The notes below the pieces were generated by a model that was given only the letters and a program-made list of their open reading frames with translations, ran no database searches and was not told the DNA's origin. A stretch of DNA of 64,000 bases from Ophiura sarsii (lineage: Eukaryota; Echinodermata; Ophiuroidea; Amphilepidida; Ophiuridae), in assembly GCA_035610835.1 (NCBI GenBank), contig CM069445.1:35080811-35144810 (forward strand), in the 5' to 3' direction. The position numbers and the translations under genes are program-made. Shown here one piece after another: positions 34,186 to 44,960 of this stretch (position 1 is its first letter; each line of letters opens with the position of its first letter).

Positions 34186-35980
34186 GTGTATGTACTTCTA
34201 CATGTATTGGGTGCATTTTTATGTAAATTTGGTAATGCATGTAAGCCTTTCTCATTAAACAAAATACTTAGTTTGTCTAGGCGAGTTTTAATTGTGTTGA
34301 CATTGAGAGTTTTAGCATTGAGTATCTACAGCCTGTTCCACACTAATCCTCGTAAAGAAATTCTTGTTGCAGTTGTGGTTCTTATACAGAACTCGATTGA
34401 ATACACTCATTGAGTATCATCTTGTAGCATATGTTGCTTGGGCGGGCGTTAGAGAGGATATCTCTGATATGTACATAATTTGTCTAGTGTGTTCACAATG
34501 TTGAAGGCCTCGATGGCATTAGTTTATCAGTATGCATTAGAGGTATTGATGTTTTATTCTTGCTTGCAACAGCCACCTGTGACTTTTCTCTTTCTAAGTC
34601 TATGTCGTGCGTTGTTCCAGTGTTTGTCCAATAGTGTATTGTTTAGAATAGATAACCTAATTTAATCCACAACATTGAGAAGGGTACAGTTTCGTAACAC
34701 TTCCTCAACATTGAGAAGGGAATAGTTTCGTAATACTTTCTGGCGTGTATCCGGTATGGTAAAGAGTTTTAGTTGGGTACGATTTAAACGCGTCACTTGA
34801 GATCATGGGATTAACTTGAAATATCTTGTGTGAGCAACTGTAGTGTAAAAAAGCCCAGCAGGGTGATTGATGTTAACATTAATTGAACTGTGTACCTATC
34901 TGGAAACTGATGCGTGGTCTAGTCTCTAAGAACATTGGTATAAGATAGGAGGATTGTCGGGCGATGCCATAGTACATCGGATGACGTAAATAATTCGAGC
35001 ATTCCATAGCGAAACATACGTTTTCAGGAGTTGCTATCGAAAATCCACCACAGTTTATGTTTGCATGGGGATGCTGGAAACGGTAACACAACACTTTTAG
35101 ATACGAAGACGGAAACATGTATCATATGACCGGCTGTTCTTATGTTTCATGAAGACCTTATACCCAACTTAAATAATAACATGGATAGAATATAGAATAA
35201 AGAACATCAATTTATGAAAATAAGAGTTCGTGTAACAACATCAAGAAACTTGCGATAACTAGACAGTTTCTATTAGCATGGCCGTTATACTTCTTCCAGA
35301 GTGTGTGACTTCGTCTCATCCTCTTAAACCCTTGACAGCTTGTTCTTCTCGAGGAATAAAATAGATAGTAGCCCCCTCGTCTCTGTTCTTCACGTTCGGA
35401 TTGCTGTTTTTGTACTTTAGGAGGGAAAATAATTGAAAAATGTATGTGTATGTCAGCTTCATTATTTGAAACCATTGTTTTCCTAATCAGTGTAATTATA
35501 CAGTGTAATTATACAGAGCACATCCGTTTTAAAAGTGCCGCGTGTATCGGAAGAGCTATCCCAGAACACGTTAAAAGGTCACAGACACCTTCGTAAAGAG
35601 TAGGGGATCACCCCGGTCTGTGTCTGTACAGAATATTCCTAGGTTACAGGAACTAAATTATTATTATATTGCTTAGGCAACGTTATTGAGTATTTAATAG
35701 ATGTAGAGAAGACAAAATCTGCTTTAGAATTTAAATTCAGATTGTATTTGAATGAATTTTGGAAGGGGTCAGTTGTTAACGGATATTTTTTTTAATAATT
35801 TTAGTTGGATATAGATTGTACTCGGTTATTTGGCTATGATCATAAGTCAGTGGTGAATCTTCCAAAACAAATATTTTCTGTACCAGCGTCGTATTTAAAA
35901 TTAAGATATGTCTTTGTAGTCAAGTATAAATGGATATAATTCACAAATTAATATGATTTTCTTCAATGATTAACCCTAAC
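34186..35980. other. No gene seen; small tandem repeats
   Basis: A ~36-bp unit (CAACATTGAGAAGGGNANAG) occurs twice at 34670-34745, and TGTAATTATACAG twice near 35490-35515. Short ORFs in this interval carry no recognisable motif. Confidence 0.5.
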
Positions 35981-36250
35981 CCCCAAAGCACCTTTTACAA
36001 AGAAATTTTCTTCGCAGCCAAATAGCGAGGTGAAAATGTGCCCCCACTCCCCCGGTGCTCGAACCCCGGACCTCTGGGTTCAGAGGCAGACGATCTTCCG
36101 CTAGGCCACGGGGGGAAACCATGCATGGCGGAGAATATACCGCCATGTATTATATACCCTGGGGCCGTTATTTCATCGAAAAACTGCCGAGCCGGGTGAC
36201 ACAAGCACACCGCATCGTAGTAATTCGTAGTACTCAAGAGTGTTAGGGTT
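35975..36250 (-). repeat. tRNA-like SINE unit, copy 1 of a tandem pair
   Basis: On the minus strand, a tRNA-like body CCCCCGTGGCCTAGCGGAAG...AGAGGTCCGGGGTTCGAGCA has box A (GTGGCCTAGCGG), an anticodon-type stem CCTCT/AGAGG and a box B GGTTCGAGCAC. It is preceded by GTTTTTCGATGAAATAACGG and a GGCGG...CCGCC hairpin (ATGGCGGTATATTCTCCGCCAT). It is followed by a conserved tail with TCGCTATTTGGCTGCGAAGA. The unit begins and ends with TAACCCTAAC-type sequence. Confidence 0.8.
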
Positions 36251-36304
36251 AATGAGACCAAAATTAGAAGAAGAAAAAAAGAAGAAATAAATAGTGAAAA
36301 AACC

Positions 36305-36590
36305 GCTCTATAACCCTAACCCCCGAGGCACCTTTTACAAAGATTTTTTTCGCGGCCAAATAGCGAGGGGGAAAAGTACGCCCACTCCCCCGGGGCTCGA
36401 ACCCCGGACCTCTGGGTTCAGAGGCAGACGATCTACCGCTAGGCCACGGGGGAAAACCATGCATGGCGGAGTATATTCCGCCATGTATATACACTGGGGC
36501 CATTATTTCATCAAAAACTGCCGAGCCGGACTGTCCCGTGCAAAATCTTGCAAACCGTATCCCGTCCAATATGTCGTACAGCACTGACAT
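36305..36590 (-). repeat. tRNA-like SINE unit, copy 2 of a tandem pair
   Basis: It is nearly collinear with copy 1 over about 240 bp, at a spacing of about 330 bp, and in the same orientation. Its box B (GGTTCGAGCCCCGG) and acceptor pairing are better preserved. The upstream GGCAGTTTTTGATGAAATAA matches the flank of the tRNA-like unit at 19600. Confidence 0.8.
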
Positions 36591-36689
36591 CGATACAAAT
36601 ATTTAAGATATTTGTACAATAACATGCACTCATGTTTCAGTCACCTCCGCATCTCAGGGGCCGTGACCATAGGAGGCTTTCTCGCTGAT

Positions 36690-37160
36690 TATTATTTGCG
36701 TAAACATACTGCTGTTGAAAACATTGCCTAACACGCGTCTTCTTCAAACTTGTGTCCACAATAATAAAGCAATCATGTTAAAAACCTCAGATGTTTGCAA
36801 AGCACGTGTAAGTAACATCCGACCCTAACATCGGGGGTGCTTTTAAGCTGATTATATAATAGAACTTTAAATTCTTTTCGATTTTTTTGGCTCTAGCATC
36901 AGCTGCTCAATATACATGTATGCGTTTGTCTTGCATATGCTTTCTTCAACATTTTGTGCACTCAACAATATAAAATCATGTTAAAACGTAGGATGTTTGC
37001 AAAGCACACCTTATACGTCCATATCTTACGGGCTTAAGATATGTGTTTGTCGTGTAATTGTTTTTTTCAATACGTGCTTACAATCATATGCAATCATTAT
37101 AAACCCGTTGATATTTAGGTATACAAAGCGTGCCGTATACTATTAGTCAACAACCATCGA
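36690..37160 (+). repeat. Diverged ~200 bp tandem repeats
   Basis: Three units share TTTGCAAAGCAC, CAATCATGTTAAAA/AAATCATGTTAAAA and a preceding TTCTTCAA with GTGCACTCAACAATA/GTGTCCACAATAATA. A related single unit lies at 39745-39870 (GATGTTTACAAAGCACGAG, CATACGTCCATATCGCATAT). Confidence 0.6.
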
Positions 37161-37181
37161 CGGGCCCCAAATATCTCGACA

Positions 37182-37678
37182 CCCAATCCTGATAGTTCGT
37201 TCGTTACAGTAACTACTGAAAAAACGGAACTATTCCACTACAGTTTTACTGTGTCTATGTTACAACATGGAACATGTGGTATGGTCCGCTACAGTTATTA
37301 ATGTGCCTGTGTTACGATGTTATCTAATCGTAATTAAAAACTCCTCTGAAACGATATTCATGAATACGTTTATGTCAAAACACTCAGAGGTTTGTGGTCG
37401 GAAAGGTAAAACTAAGGACGGAACAAACTTAAACAGTAAATATTGGATATCCTACATTCTTAAACAGTAAATATTGGATATCCTACATTCTTGAACTATT
37501 TTGTAAGTGTTATTGGGCTTTATTTCGTATGACGGACTAAAGCTAATCTATAACACAGACACAGTAATAACTGTAGCGGACTGTAACACATTTTATCACA
37601 CAGACACACCCCAACTGTAGTGGAATAGTTACGTTTTTAACAGTAGTATCTGGATTGGGTGATCTCGAATATTTCGTG
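37182..37678. mobile_element. 0.5 kb element with ~140 bp inverted ends
   Basis: The left arm (ACCCAATCCTGATAG...AACTATTCCACTACAGTT...GGTCCGCTACAGTTATTA) is inverted at 37556-37678. The interior carries GGATATCCTAC twice in a short direct duplication and GAAACGATATTCATGAAT, both also present in the 33815-34180 element. Confidence 0.75.
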
Positions 37679-38320
37679 ATATGTAATACAATATCAATGA
37701 TAGGCTTCTTTCCAACGATACCACATTTGTCGCAATCTCTTTTTTAATGCTCGGTCACTTGAGACTGGGTCTCAATCTCAATGTGACAAAATCACTTTTT
37801 TTGAACTCAACTCCAAAGGAAACCTCTTCTGTTTGTTCAACATGTTCATAGAAGTGTTACATAGACGACTACAATCATAAAAAAACACCTTACAGGCAAT
37901 AAATGTGCTGATATCTCTAAAAGCATAAATTCTACATGAACATATTAAAACATAAAATTGTTGGGAAATTTCCACTCTTTACATTAAGATATTGCACGCT
38001 AAGAATGGTTGGTTATTGAGGAAGTTACATGTGTAAGGTAAAGTGCGATTGTTTTTAATTTTCACGATTTTCTTTTCAACACGGGGGAGAGCATGATATG
38101 TATAGAGTGTGTGCCGTATTGATCCATCGGAACAATACGGCCGGCCCACTATCCATCCTGGGCATCGACACTAACACTATCAGTAACCAATAATTTACCG
38201 GTAACTGAGTTCGCGTGTAGAAAAGCAAAATGCGAAAGTTGAAACCGTACTGTATCACACTTTTGATGTTGTAACTGCCTTGATATCAAATGATTTTTCA
38301 CATGCAATATCTCAAATTGT
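37679..38320. other. No gene seen
   Basis: AT-rich, unassigned. A 9-bp hairpin (GCCGTATTG/CAATACGGC) lies near 38112-38141. Confidence 0.45.
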
Positions 38321-38323
38321 CAC

Positions 38324-39397
38324 ACTGTTGCGAATATAGCTGAAATGTGCCCGACGTTTTTAGAAATTTGGGTGTACGTTCGTGTATAAGTTGTCATTCG
38401 TTTATGAAACGTTTGGCATAATTTGTATTCGTTAGCGGTTCGTACAAAAACTTCGTATAGGCGTTCGCAGAGGTGCGCTGGGGTCTAGGAACATTTTTAA
38501 ACATGTTTAAAGTTTTGAGCGTGTGACAACGTAGTGATTAATACGCTACCGTATGTACACGTTGAACATTCGCTGTGTGAACGTTCGCATAACGAATGCC
38601 CAACTCCTGCCTTGGATGTACTGGGCGATGGTAAGCTGATTCGGGTTATTTTCATATTGATGAACGGCCAGAAGATATTGAATCCGTTGTCTCTGAGCAT
38701 CCTCCATCTCTAATAACCAGCTCAGCAGGAATGATGATTGAGCTAGTTTGGTGACGTCACATTTGTGATTTAAAAAAAACGGTACTGGTAATGTAGCTGT
38801 CCTGTACACGCACGTTATTATATTTCAATCAGTTTCAAATTGGCGAGAAATATTCGGTTTTTATCTATCCGCGTGCAAAAGTAATCCAAGCGTTAAAGCG
38901 CGATTGTTGGTATACGCAAGCGTCACGCATACAATGACACTGCGGCATTGCGCACCATATTGCGCCATGCAAGAGTTTTTCGCGCGACGCTCTTCTGAAT
39001 TCATTTGATGCTGTATTAAGCCGGTTTCGCCAATTTAGCGTCATGCATATCGCATGTTAGATGGACGCCTGGTGAAAAAGTGGATGTACACGTCGAAATA
39101 GGCCATTCGTTAGACAAACGATGTGTATACGTTGGGCATTCGCTATGACAAAGGTCCAGATGGGTTAGACGTAGCTGACGACGAAACAATATACACCCAA
39201 CGTGCGAAACGTTCACACAGTGAATGCTCTATGTATTTGAATTTTTCCTACACCCCAGCGCTCCTCTGCGAACCCTTCGAACCGCTAACGAATACAACTT
39301 ATGCCAAAACGTGTCACGAACGAATGACTACTTACACGAACGTGCACCCAAATTTCCAAAAAACATCAGGCTCACGCTAGCTCTATTTGCAACAGAG
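38324..39397. mobile_element. 1.07 kb element with ~250 bp inverted ends
   Basis: The left end CTGTTGCGAATATAGCT and the reverse complement of the right end CTGTTGCAAATAGAGCT begin arms that match through GAAATTTGGGTGTACGTTCG, TCATTCGTT, GTATTCGTTAGCGGTTCG, GTTCGCAGAGG and GCGCTGGGGTNTAGGAA. The arms are rich in ACGTTCG/CGAACGT. The interior is GC-richer and non-coding; the ORFs are shadows. A non-autonomous DNA transposon with long ends is likely. Confidence 0.8.
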
Positions 39398-40011
39398 TAA
39401 TAAGCATATAAATTACTTGGTAAGTTTCTTTTTATGACTGTATAGATGCTCTATTGACTTAATTCTTTGCACATAAAGATTGGTGGGGATTTTCGGGCAC
39501 AGTCAGATTGATACCTTCCTAAATTGCCAGGCAAGTGACGGGCACTGAGATACGAAACTTATTTGGTATCAATGGAAAAATGTACACATCAAATGCATCA
39601 CAATATGAACATTATCTCAAAATATATAAAAAATGTAGGCGTATGAAATAAAAAGGGGTTTATAAAGAAAGACATTTCTCTAATTCTTTCAGACGATACC
39701 TGTTCAAGTTGGTTTTACCATCTGGGTTGCTCCAGACATCTGGTTGGTTTTCATGAGTCTTCTTTAACATGTGGGTACAATAACGTACAACCATGTTTTA
39801 AAAAGCTTTAAAATATTTAAGATGTTTACAAAGCACGAGTTCCTCATACGTCCATATCGCATATGCCTCAACCACATTCACATAAACTAAATGTTACCTC
39901 CGCTAAAAATATTTGCTCCGTACAATAGGAAACAGTCAGAGACAGAGTATTAGTAAGTCAGCCATCGGTGACTTACTATGGTCATGCTTAACAAAAGAAC
40001 CATGTAATTTA
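39398..40011. other. Unassigned; one dispersed repeat unit
   Basis: Positions 39745-39870 match the tandem unit of 36690-37160. No gene is seen in the rest. Confidence 0.5.
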
Positions 40012-40405
40012 CTGGCCTAAGGCAAAATAAAAATAAATACATGTTTAGCGTCCCCCCCCCCCCCCTGCTCCCTTTTGCTTCAAATCCTGCTTCAAATTTC
40101 TTTTCTTTTTTCATTATTTCAGTCATAACTTTTTTGCTCAGGTGTTTCAGAGTTTAAGATGTTTGTAAAAGCTTTCATTATTTCTCATATGCATTTTAAA
40201 CAAGTTTTGTGGTGACAAACCCCGCAAAACCATGAAATAAAAATAATTTTTAAGAGGCCTCCTCCTCTTTCAGGTTCACAAAGTTTGTCGCTAATCAGGA
40301 CGATTTTGCTCCAAAAAGCGCCAAAAATAATAAATAAAAGGGCCTCCTCCTTCCTTTTTTAGAAAAAGGACGCTAAACATGTTTATTTTTTTATTTGGCC
40401 TAATG
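40012..40405. mobile_element. 0.39 kb MITE with ACATGTTTAGCGTCC ends
   Basis: The left end AAGGCAAAATAAAAATAAAT, then ACATGTTTAGCGTCCC, matches the reverse complement of the right end AGGCCAAATAAAAAAATAAA, then CATGTTTAGCGTCC. A poly-C run follows the left end. No coding sequence is present. Confidence 0.75.
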
Positions 40406-40789
40406 TTAAAATTATCTACAAGGCCAAAAAACAACAACCAAAATTTGTCCCAGAAGACTGCCCGCGCAGCTTTGAAAGTACGCATTTCACTGCATAACTT
40501 ACTTTTTTTCTTGGCCTCTTGAGAATGATGCCATATCAGTAAGTATCATCCTAGTAATTTGTTTCTACTATGGTAGTGTTAATATATACATTTCACAGAG
40601 CCCGTCTCACGTTAAAAAGAATAGATACCGCATTTCGTACAGCATCTTTTGCTTTAAAAAATAAAATCGCATTTCGCATGGCCTTTTTTATAATATTAAT
40701 TTACCAACAATTTCTATTCAAAACCCCTTCTTAAGATCCAACATTTTAAAAACGTTTAAGAACAAGGGAATCCAACAACAACATCATCT

Positions 40790-40890
40790 ATAACAACCAC
40801 AACCACAACAACCACAACAACAACCACCACCACCACCACAACAACAACAACAACAAAAACAACAACAACAACAACAACAACAAAAGGAAC
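40790..40890 (+). repeat. (CAA)n/(CCA)n microsatellite
   Basis: An imperfect trinucleotide array of AAC, ACC and CAA repeats. Confidence 0.95.
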
Positions 40891-41129
40891 AACAACATTT
40901 TTAAAAAGTCTTGAAACTTTTCGTTTCGAAATTATGCAAACATTTTCAAACTTAACAAAAATAAAAACCTTTCAACAATTTGCAAAACGTTTTATAGAAA
41001 TTATACCCTCCTTAAAATATAAAATTCTGATGTATAAGGTCGAACCCTCAAGACATGGCTTTCGTAGGTTAATCACGAGTTGTCGCAGTAACAGATGGAC
41101 AGGTGTGTGTGTGTGGCGTTCCTGAATCG

Positions 41130-41378
41130 TTAACACTTTCCACGTGGCAGGCGTCTGCAGACGACATTCCAAAATGTTACAAAATGTTTCAAAAATGTCA
41201 AAATTATTTAATTCCATTACCATAATGGGAATCACCATGGGAAATGCATTGAAATAAGTACAAACATGTCTGGTATTGGTTCTCTAATCCTTGAGATTGA
41301 CTTTGTGAAATTTGGAAAAGGTTTCTGAAAATTCTGTTTTGAATATGGTGAAATGAATAGCCGCGTTGAAAGTGTTAA
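41130..41378. mobile_element. piggyBac-like MITE, 249 bp, TTAA ends
   Basis: The ends are TTAACACTTTCCACGTGGC and, inverted, TTAACACTTTCAACGCGGC, with TTAA at 41130-41133 and 41375-41378. This is a different family from the 10816/55404 elements. There is no coding capacity. Confidence 0.75.
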
Positions 41379-42059
41379 GAGCCACTTTGCGATTTCTCTG
41401 GGGGGAAAATTGTCCTATTTAACGCTAATGTAGAATTACAGAAAACACCCTGTTTTCAACTTTTCAAACTCAAAAGATCCATTCCATTGCAGGGACAAGG
41501 GGGGTTTTCTCGAGAGAATATCTTATTCAAAGTGTTTTGTACTGGGTTCTGGGCTAGAGAAACACATCTGTCAGAAAGCTAAATATCAGACGGACAGGAT
41601 GATTCAATAGACAGTAAGAGGTATAGGGCATTGAAACACACGGCAAAGGGAAATACACATTTGGAGGTGAGAAACTTATGAGAAACTTCTTACATACCGA
41701 CACTTTAAAAAGTGTTTGAACTTAAATTAATTTTCAATTTCAAATTAAAGTATCGATCATTATTATGAATTACCGGTTTTTACGCTATTTTGAGCTTGAG
41801 TATTTCAATTGACTTTTGATGAACACGCTAAAACGGTCAAACAGGGTTTTTAAAGGTATTTTTTGCACAATAGGTGGCTTTGTTTTTAGCTTGAATTTGA
41901 AATCCCGGATAAAACTATCAAAGTATTATTTTGAAATTAGACATTGCTTGAGCATTTTAATTTAAACCAAAAGTTTCTGGAATAGGGTCAGAACTAATTG
42001 TACATATAAAATGTAAGTAGGCCTAAACCTTTTAGTACAGTATAATAAAAGACCTCACC

Positions 42060-42310
42060 CCCATCTGGAAGTGGGAAATAAACACATAACAAGCGCCGCT
42101 GAATGTCCCAACTCGAAAAAATGGACAATCAGCGGTGCGGAACTCGAACCCACGATCTCCCGTTTGCTAGAACAGGCACCTAGCCATTCGGCCATCCGGA
42201 CTTACTTGCTGTTATACAGCACTTTTAATCGGCCAGGTAATTGGGGTCCTCACACAAGCACAAATAAAGACAGGCACATAACAGGTGCCAAAGATGCAGG
42301 GGACTGGTAA
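42060..42310 (-). repeat. tRNA-like SINE
   Basis: On the minus strand (42206 to 42115) a body reads GTCCGGATGGCCGAATGGCT, an anticodon-type stem CCTGT/ACGGG, then GTGGGTTCGAGTTCCGC as T-arm with box B. The acceptor ends do not pair. A ~60 bp tail including GACATTCAGCGGCGCTTGTT follows. It is probably a tRNA-derived SINE fragment. Confidence 0.6.
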
Positions 42311-42601
42311 ATATCGATTTTTTTTTTTAATAGTGATATCAGCAATAAATGTTTAACTTGTTTTTGCCCTATGATAGGTCTTCACTTGTCAGTGATTTCT
42401 CTCTGGAGAGCATCTACTTTTGGATTACAGGCTACCTAATATTTAAAACCTTTTAGCATTAATGGTTCTTTTATCATATTTTGAGTGACAAATTCTGAAT
42501 TATTTGTAACGTAGCACTAAGCGTTACAATGGCGTTCTTTACACGTTAGATTGTGAGCCATCACTTATCTCTACTGTTATCAAGTGCTATGTAGGTTAGT
42601 A

Positions 42602-42790
42602 CAGGGTGTTTCTAAAGCTAGCAGGACAGTTTATTTTTCTCTCTAAATTCACTCTAAAACCATGATTAACACTAGACTAACGTATGAATGTCTTACACCA
42701 AGGATATACCCTCAAAGAAATTAGATATGGGTCACAAAGAAATAGTTTTCATAAAGAAGTGCTCCGTAAGATTTCAGATGAGACACCCTG
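42602..42790. mobile_element. mariner-like MITE flanked by TA
   Basis: The ends are CAGGGTGTTTCT and, inverted, CAGGGTGTCTCAT, with TA directly outside both (GTA before, TA after). TA duplication with short inverted ends is typical of Tc1/mariner-derived MITEs. A further ACACCCTGTATA end at about 42970 may belong to an adjacent relative. Confidence 0.7.
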
Positions 42791-43171
42791 TATATAATTT
42801 TATTGGCCAGATTTAAATTTTGTAGGTGTATAGGCATATCGCGTATTGTGAAATGACAATTCCATGCATGTTGTATTTCATTTTTCATTATTAATTTCAT
42901 CAAAATGTGAAGAAAAGGTCACTTGCATGGATTGAGGACTCGATATACATAAATACATTCCGCTTGGTACACCCTGTATAATACGGTGTTTATTGGGCAT
43001 AGCATGTTTAATGTAATAATATCATTACAAAAGGTCAATCTAAAACTTACTATGACACCAAATTATGATAATGGTTAACTATATTCAGCAAATTATATTT
43101 TCACATCATTATTTTGTCACAAATTTTGACAACTCTGTATAAGGTATCATAACTAAAGACAAAGGTGGGCA

Positions 43172-43255
43172 TAATTCTGTTATACCCTACACACCAACAT
43201 CGGTAGTATGCGTCGTTCTTAAAAATCATGCACTGTGAAGGGTATAACAGAATTA
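43172..43255. repeat. Hairpin with 17-bp perfect arms
   Basis: TAATTCTGTTATACCCT (43172-43188) and AGGGTATAACAGAATTA (43239-43255) are exact reverse complements around a 50-base loop. Confidence 0.9.
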
Positions 43256-43673
43256 CTCCTCAAGGCGGCAACATTTTGCTTTGGGACAATATTCGGCCAA
43301 GTGCACCAATGGCGAGTAGCTGAAGTATAGCGGCTACCTCGCTAGTAACTGAGGCGTAACCCAAAATTTTGAGAGCACCACACCGGGGTAAGCTACTAGG
43401 CTAGTAACTGGCGGGTAATTTACGCTAAATCTTATACCGCACCGGACCCAAGAGTAATGGAGCATAACAGTTTATGCTGTAACTAAACAACAATTTCTTA
43501 TCTGCCCGCCGATGGACGATTGCATAGATATGATGATCAGTGGGAGAATTTTATCATGCAATTTATTATCTACTTGTGTATAATAATTATACTCAATGAT
43601 ACATTTAAGACCAATTTATTATACAATATTTTAAAACTATCCACAATCATGCATACACAGTTGTAAAAATTAG

Positions 43674-43735
43674 TTCAATCAATCAATCAATCAATCAATC
43701 AACCAATAATTATTTAATTAATTAATTAATTAAAT
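43674..43735. repeat. (AATC)n and (AATT)n microsatellite
   Basis: Runs of CAATCAAT followed by TTAATTAA tetranucleotides. Confidence 0.9.
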
Positions 43736-44040
43736 AACATGAAATCAAATAAATAAACGAATTCATAAAATAAATATGCCTAAAATTTGTATTACTTTTA
43801 TGCACACTTTGTGTATTGCATATTTTATACATTTTACAACAGTCCATTGAAATTGTGAAACTTAGCAATGTTTCATTATTCAAGATGAACAAGATGGCTT
43901 CAGGAATGTTTTCCATGACCATTTTAGTTTAAAAACTGGCAGTGCAGTATTGCAGTATACCATTGTTTGCGTTATCTTTGTGTGCTACATTTATCTTTGC
44001 CAGTATACAATAAATGACAGATACAACAATGCGCATATTG

Positions 44041-44655
44041 CTAACCCTCGTCCTCCTGAGACTTTTTTTTATAACACTGCTACCTAAGGGTACCACCTAC
44101 ACCCCTTACAAATCCAAACCGAGATGCAGAGTATGCTTATTTGGGTATCATGGTAGGCTATAGCGAGAGGTCCCCTCTTTCCATACATACCAAAACAAGT
44201 ACAAACATCCCACACATGACGTCACTAAACATGGCCGACCTCAAAATCCCGCCTTATTCGCTGTATAGTGAAATATAGGCCAACATTGAAATGATCGCCA
44301 AAAAAGTTCCAAATATCGGAATTTCACCCGGTTTTTTGCTTATAAGTGAGGGAAATGGTGTTTCTAATATATACTATATTATATAGAATCATACAATTAA
44401 GATATTTTGAAAATGGCGATTTAATAAATTGTAAGGTGGCAACCACCTCCTACTATCGGACTTTGACGGCTTACCCTTCCACCGGGAAAGGTGGTACCCT
44501 CAATTTATTTTCGTCAAAATGAGCGCAAGGGATGTAAAAGCGATCACCTAGACGTCACTGTCCTTTGCGTTACAGCGCAATCGGTGAAAGATTTTAGGAG
44601 GTGGTAACCACGCCCCCCCCCCCCCCCCACCCCACCCTAGGAGGAAGAGGGTTAA
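44041..44655. mobile_element. piggyBac-like element with CCCTC ends
   Basis: The left end CTAACCCTCGTCCTCCT and, inverted, the right end TTAACCCTCTTCCTCCT resemble piggyBac ends (TTAA target followed by CCCT). The left TTAA has become CTAA. The 0.6 kb interior has poly-C near the right end and a GGGTACC-containing subterminal repeat; no transposase. Confidence 0.65.
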
Positions 44656-44960
44656 CTCCATTTACTGTGTAAATCCCGTGGGAATGGTGAAAAAAGGGGT
44701 TACGTTACAAGACTTGTAACATTTCCCAGTCAATTTCCTTCATTTTTTATTTTTTTTTAAAATGAAATAAATTAGATATTATGTCTAACATAATCAACAT
44801 CAACTTTATGGTTTACACCACACTCACGGTTCGTTACAATCCATGCATTTTTGTTCTCACCCTGTATTCACCCTGTATAAAACTGAACTTACCGCAAGCT
44901 TTGAATTTAGTGCACCTCTTCTCATAAGTTCTAGCGAGTGTCGTTAAATTGTGCTACTGT

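Noticed and set aside
34186..34665. Two short ORFs as a small host gene
   Set aside because: No recognisable motif, no splice-supported structure visible, and length is within chance expectation for open frames.
35975..36320. TAACCCTAAC as interstitial telomere repeat
   Set aside because: Only about two TTAGGG-like units at each SINE boundary; more likely part of the repeat unit.
42060..42310. Short ORF over the tRNA-like SINE as a gene
   Set aside because: The translation follows the tRNA-like body and its tail; no homology pattern of a protein.
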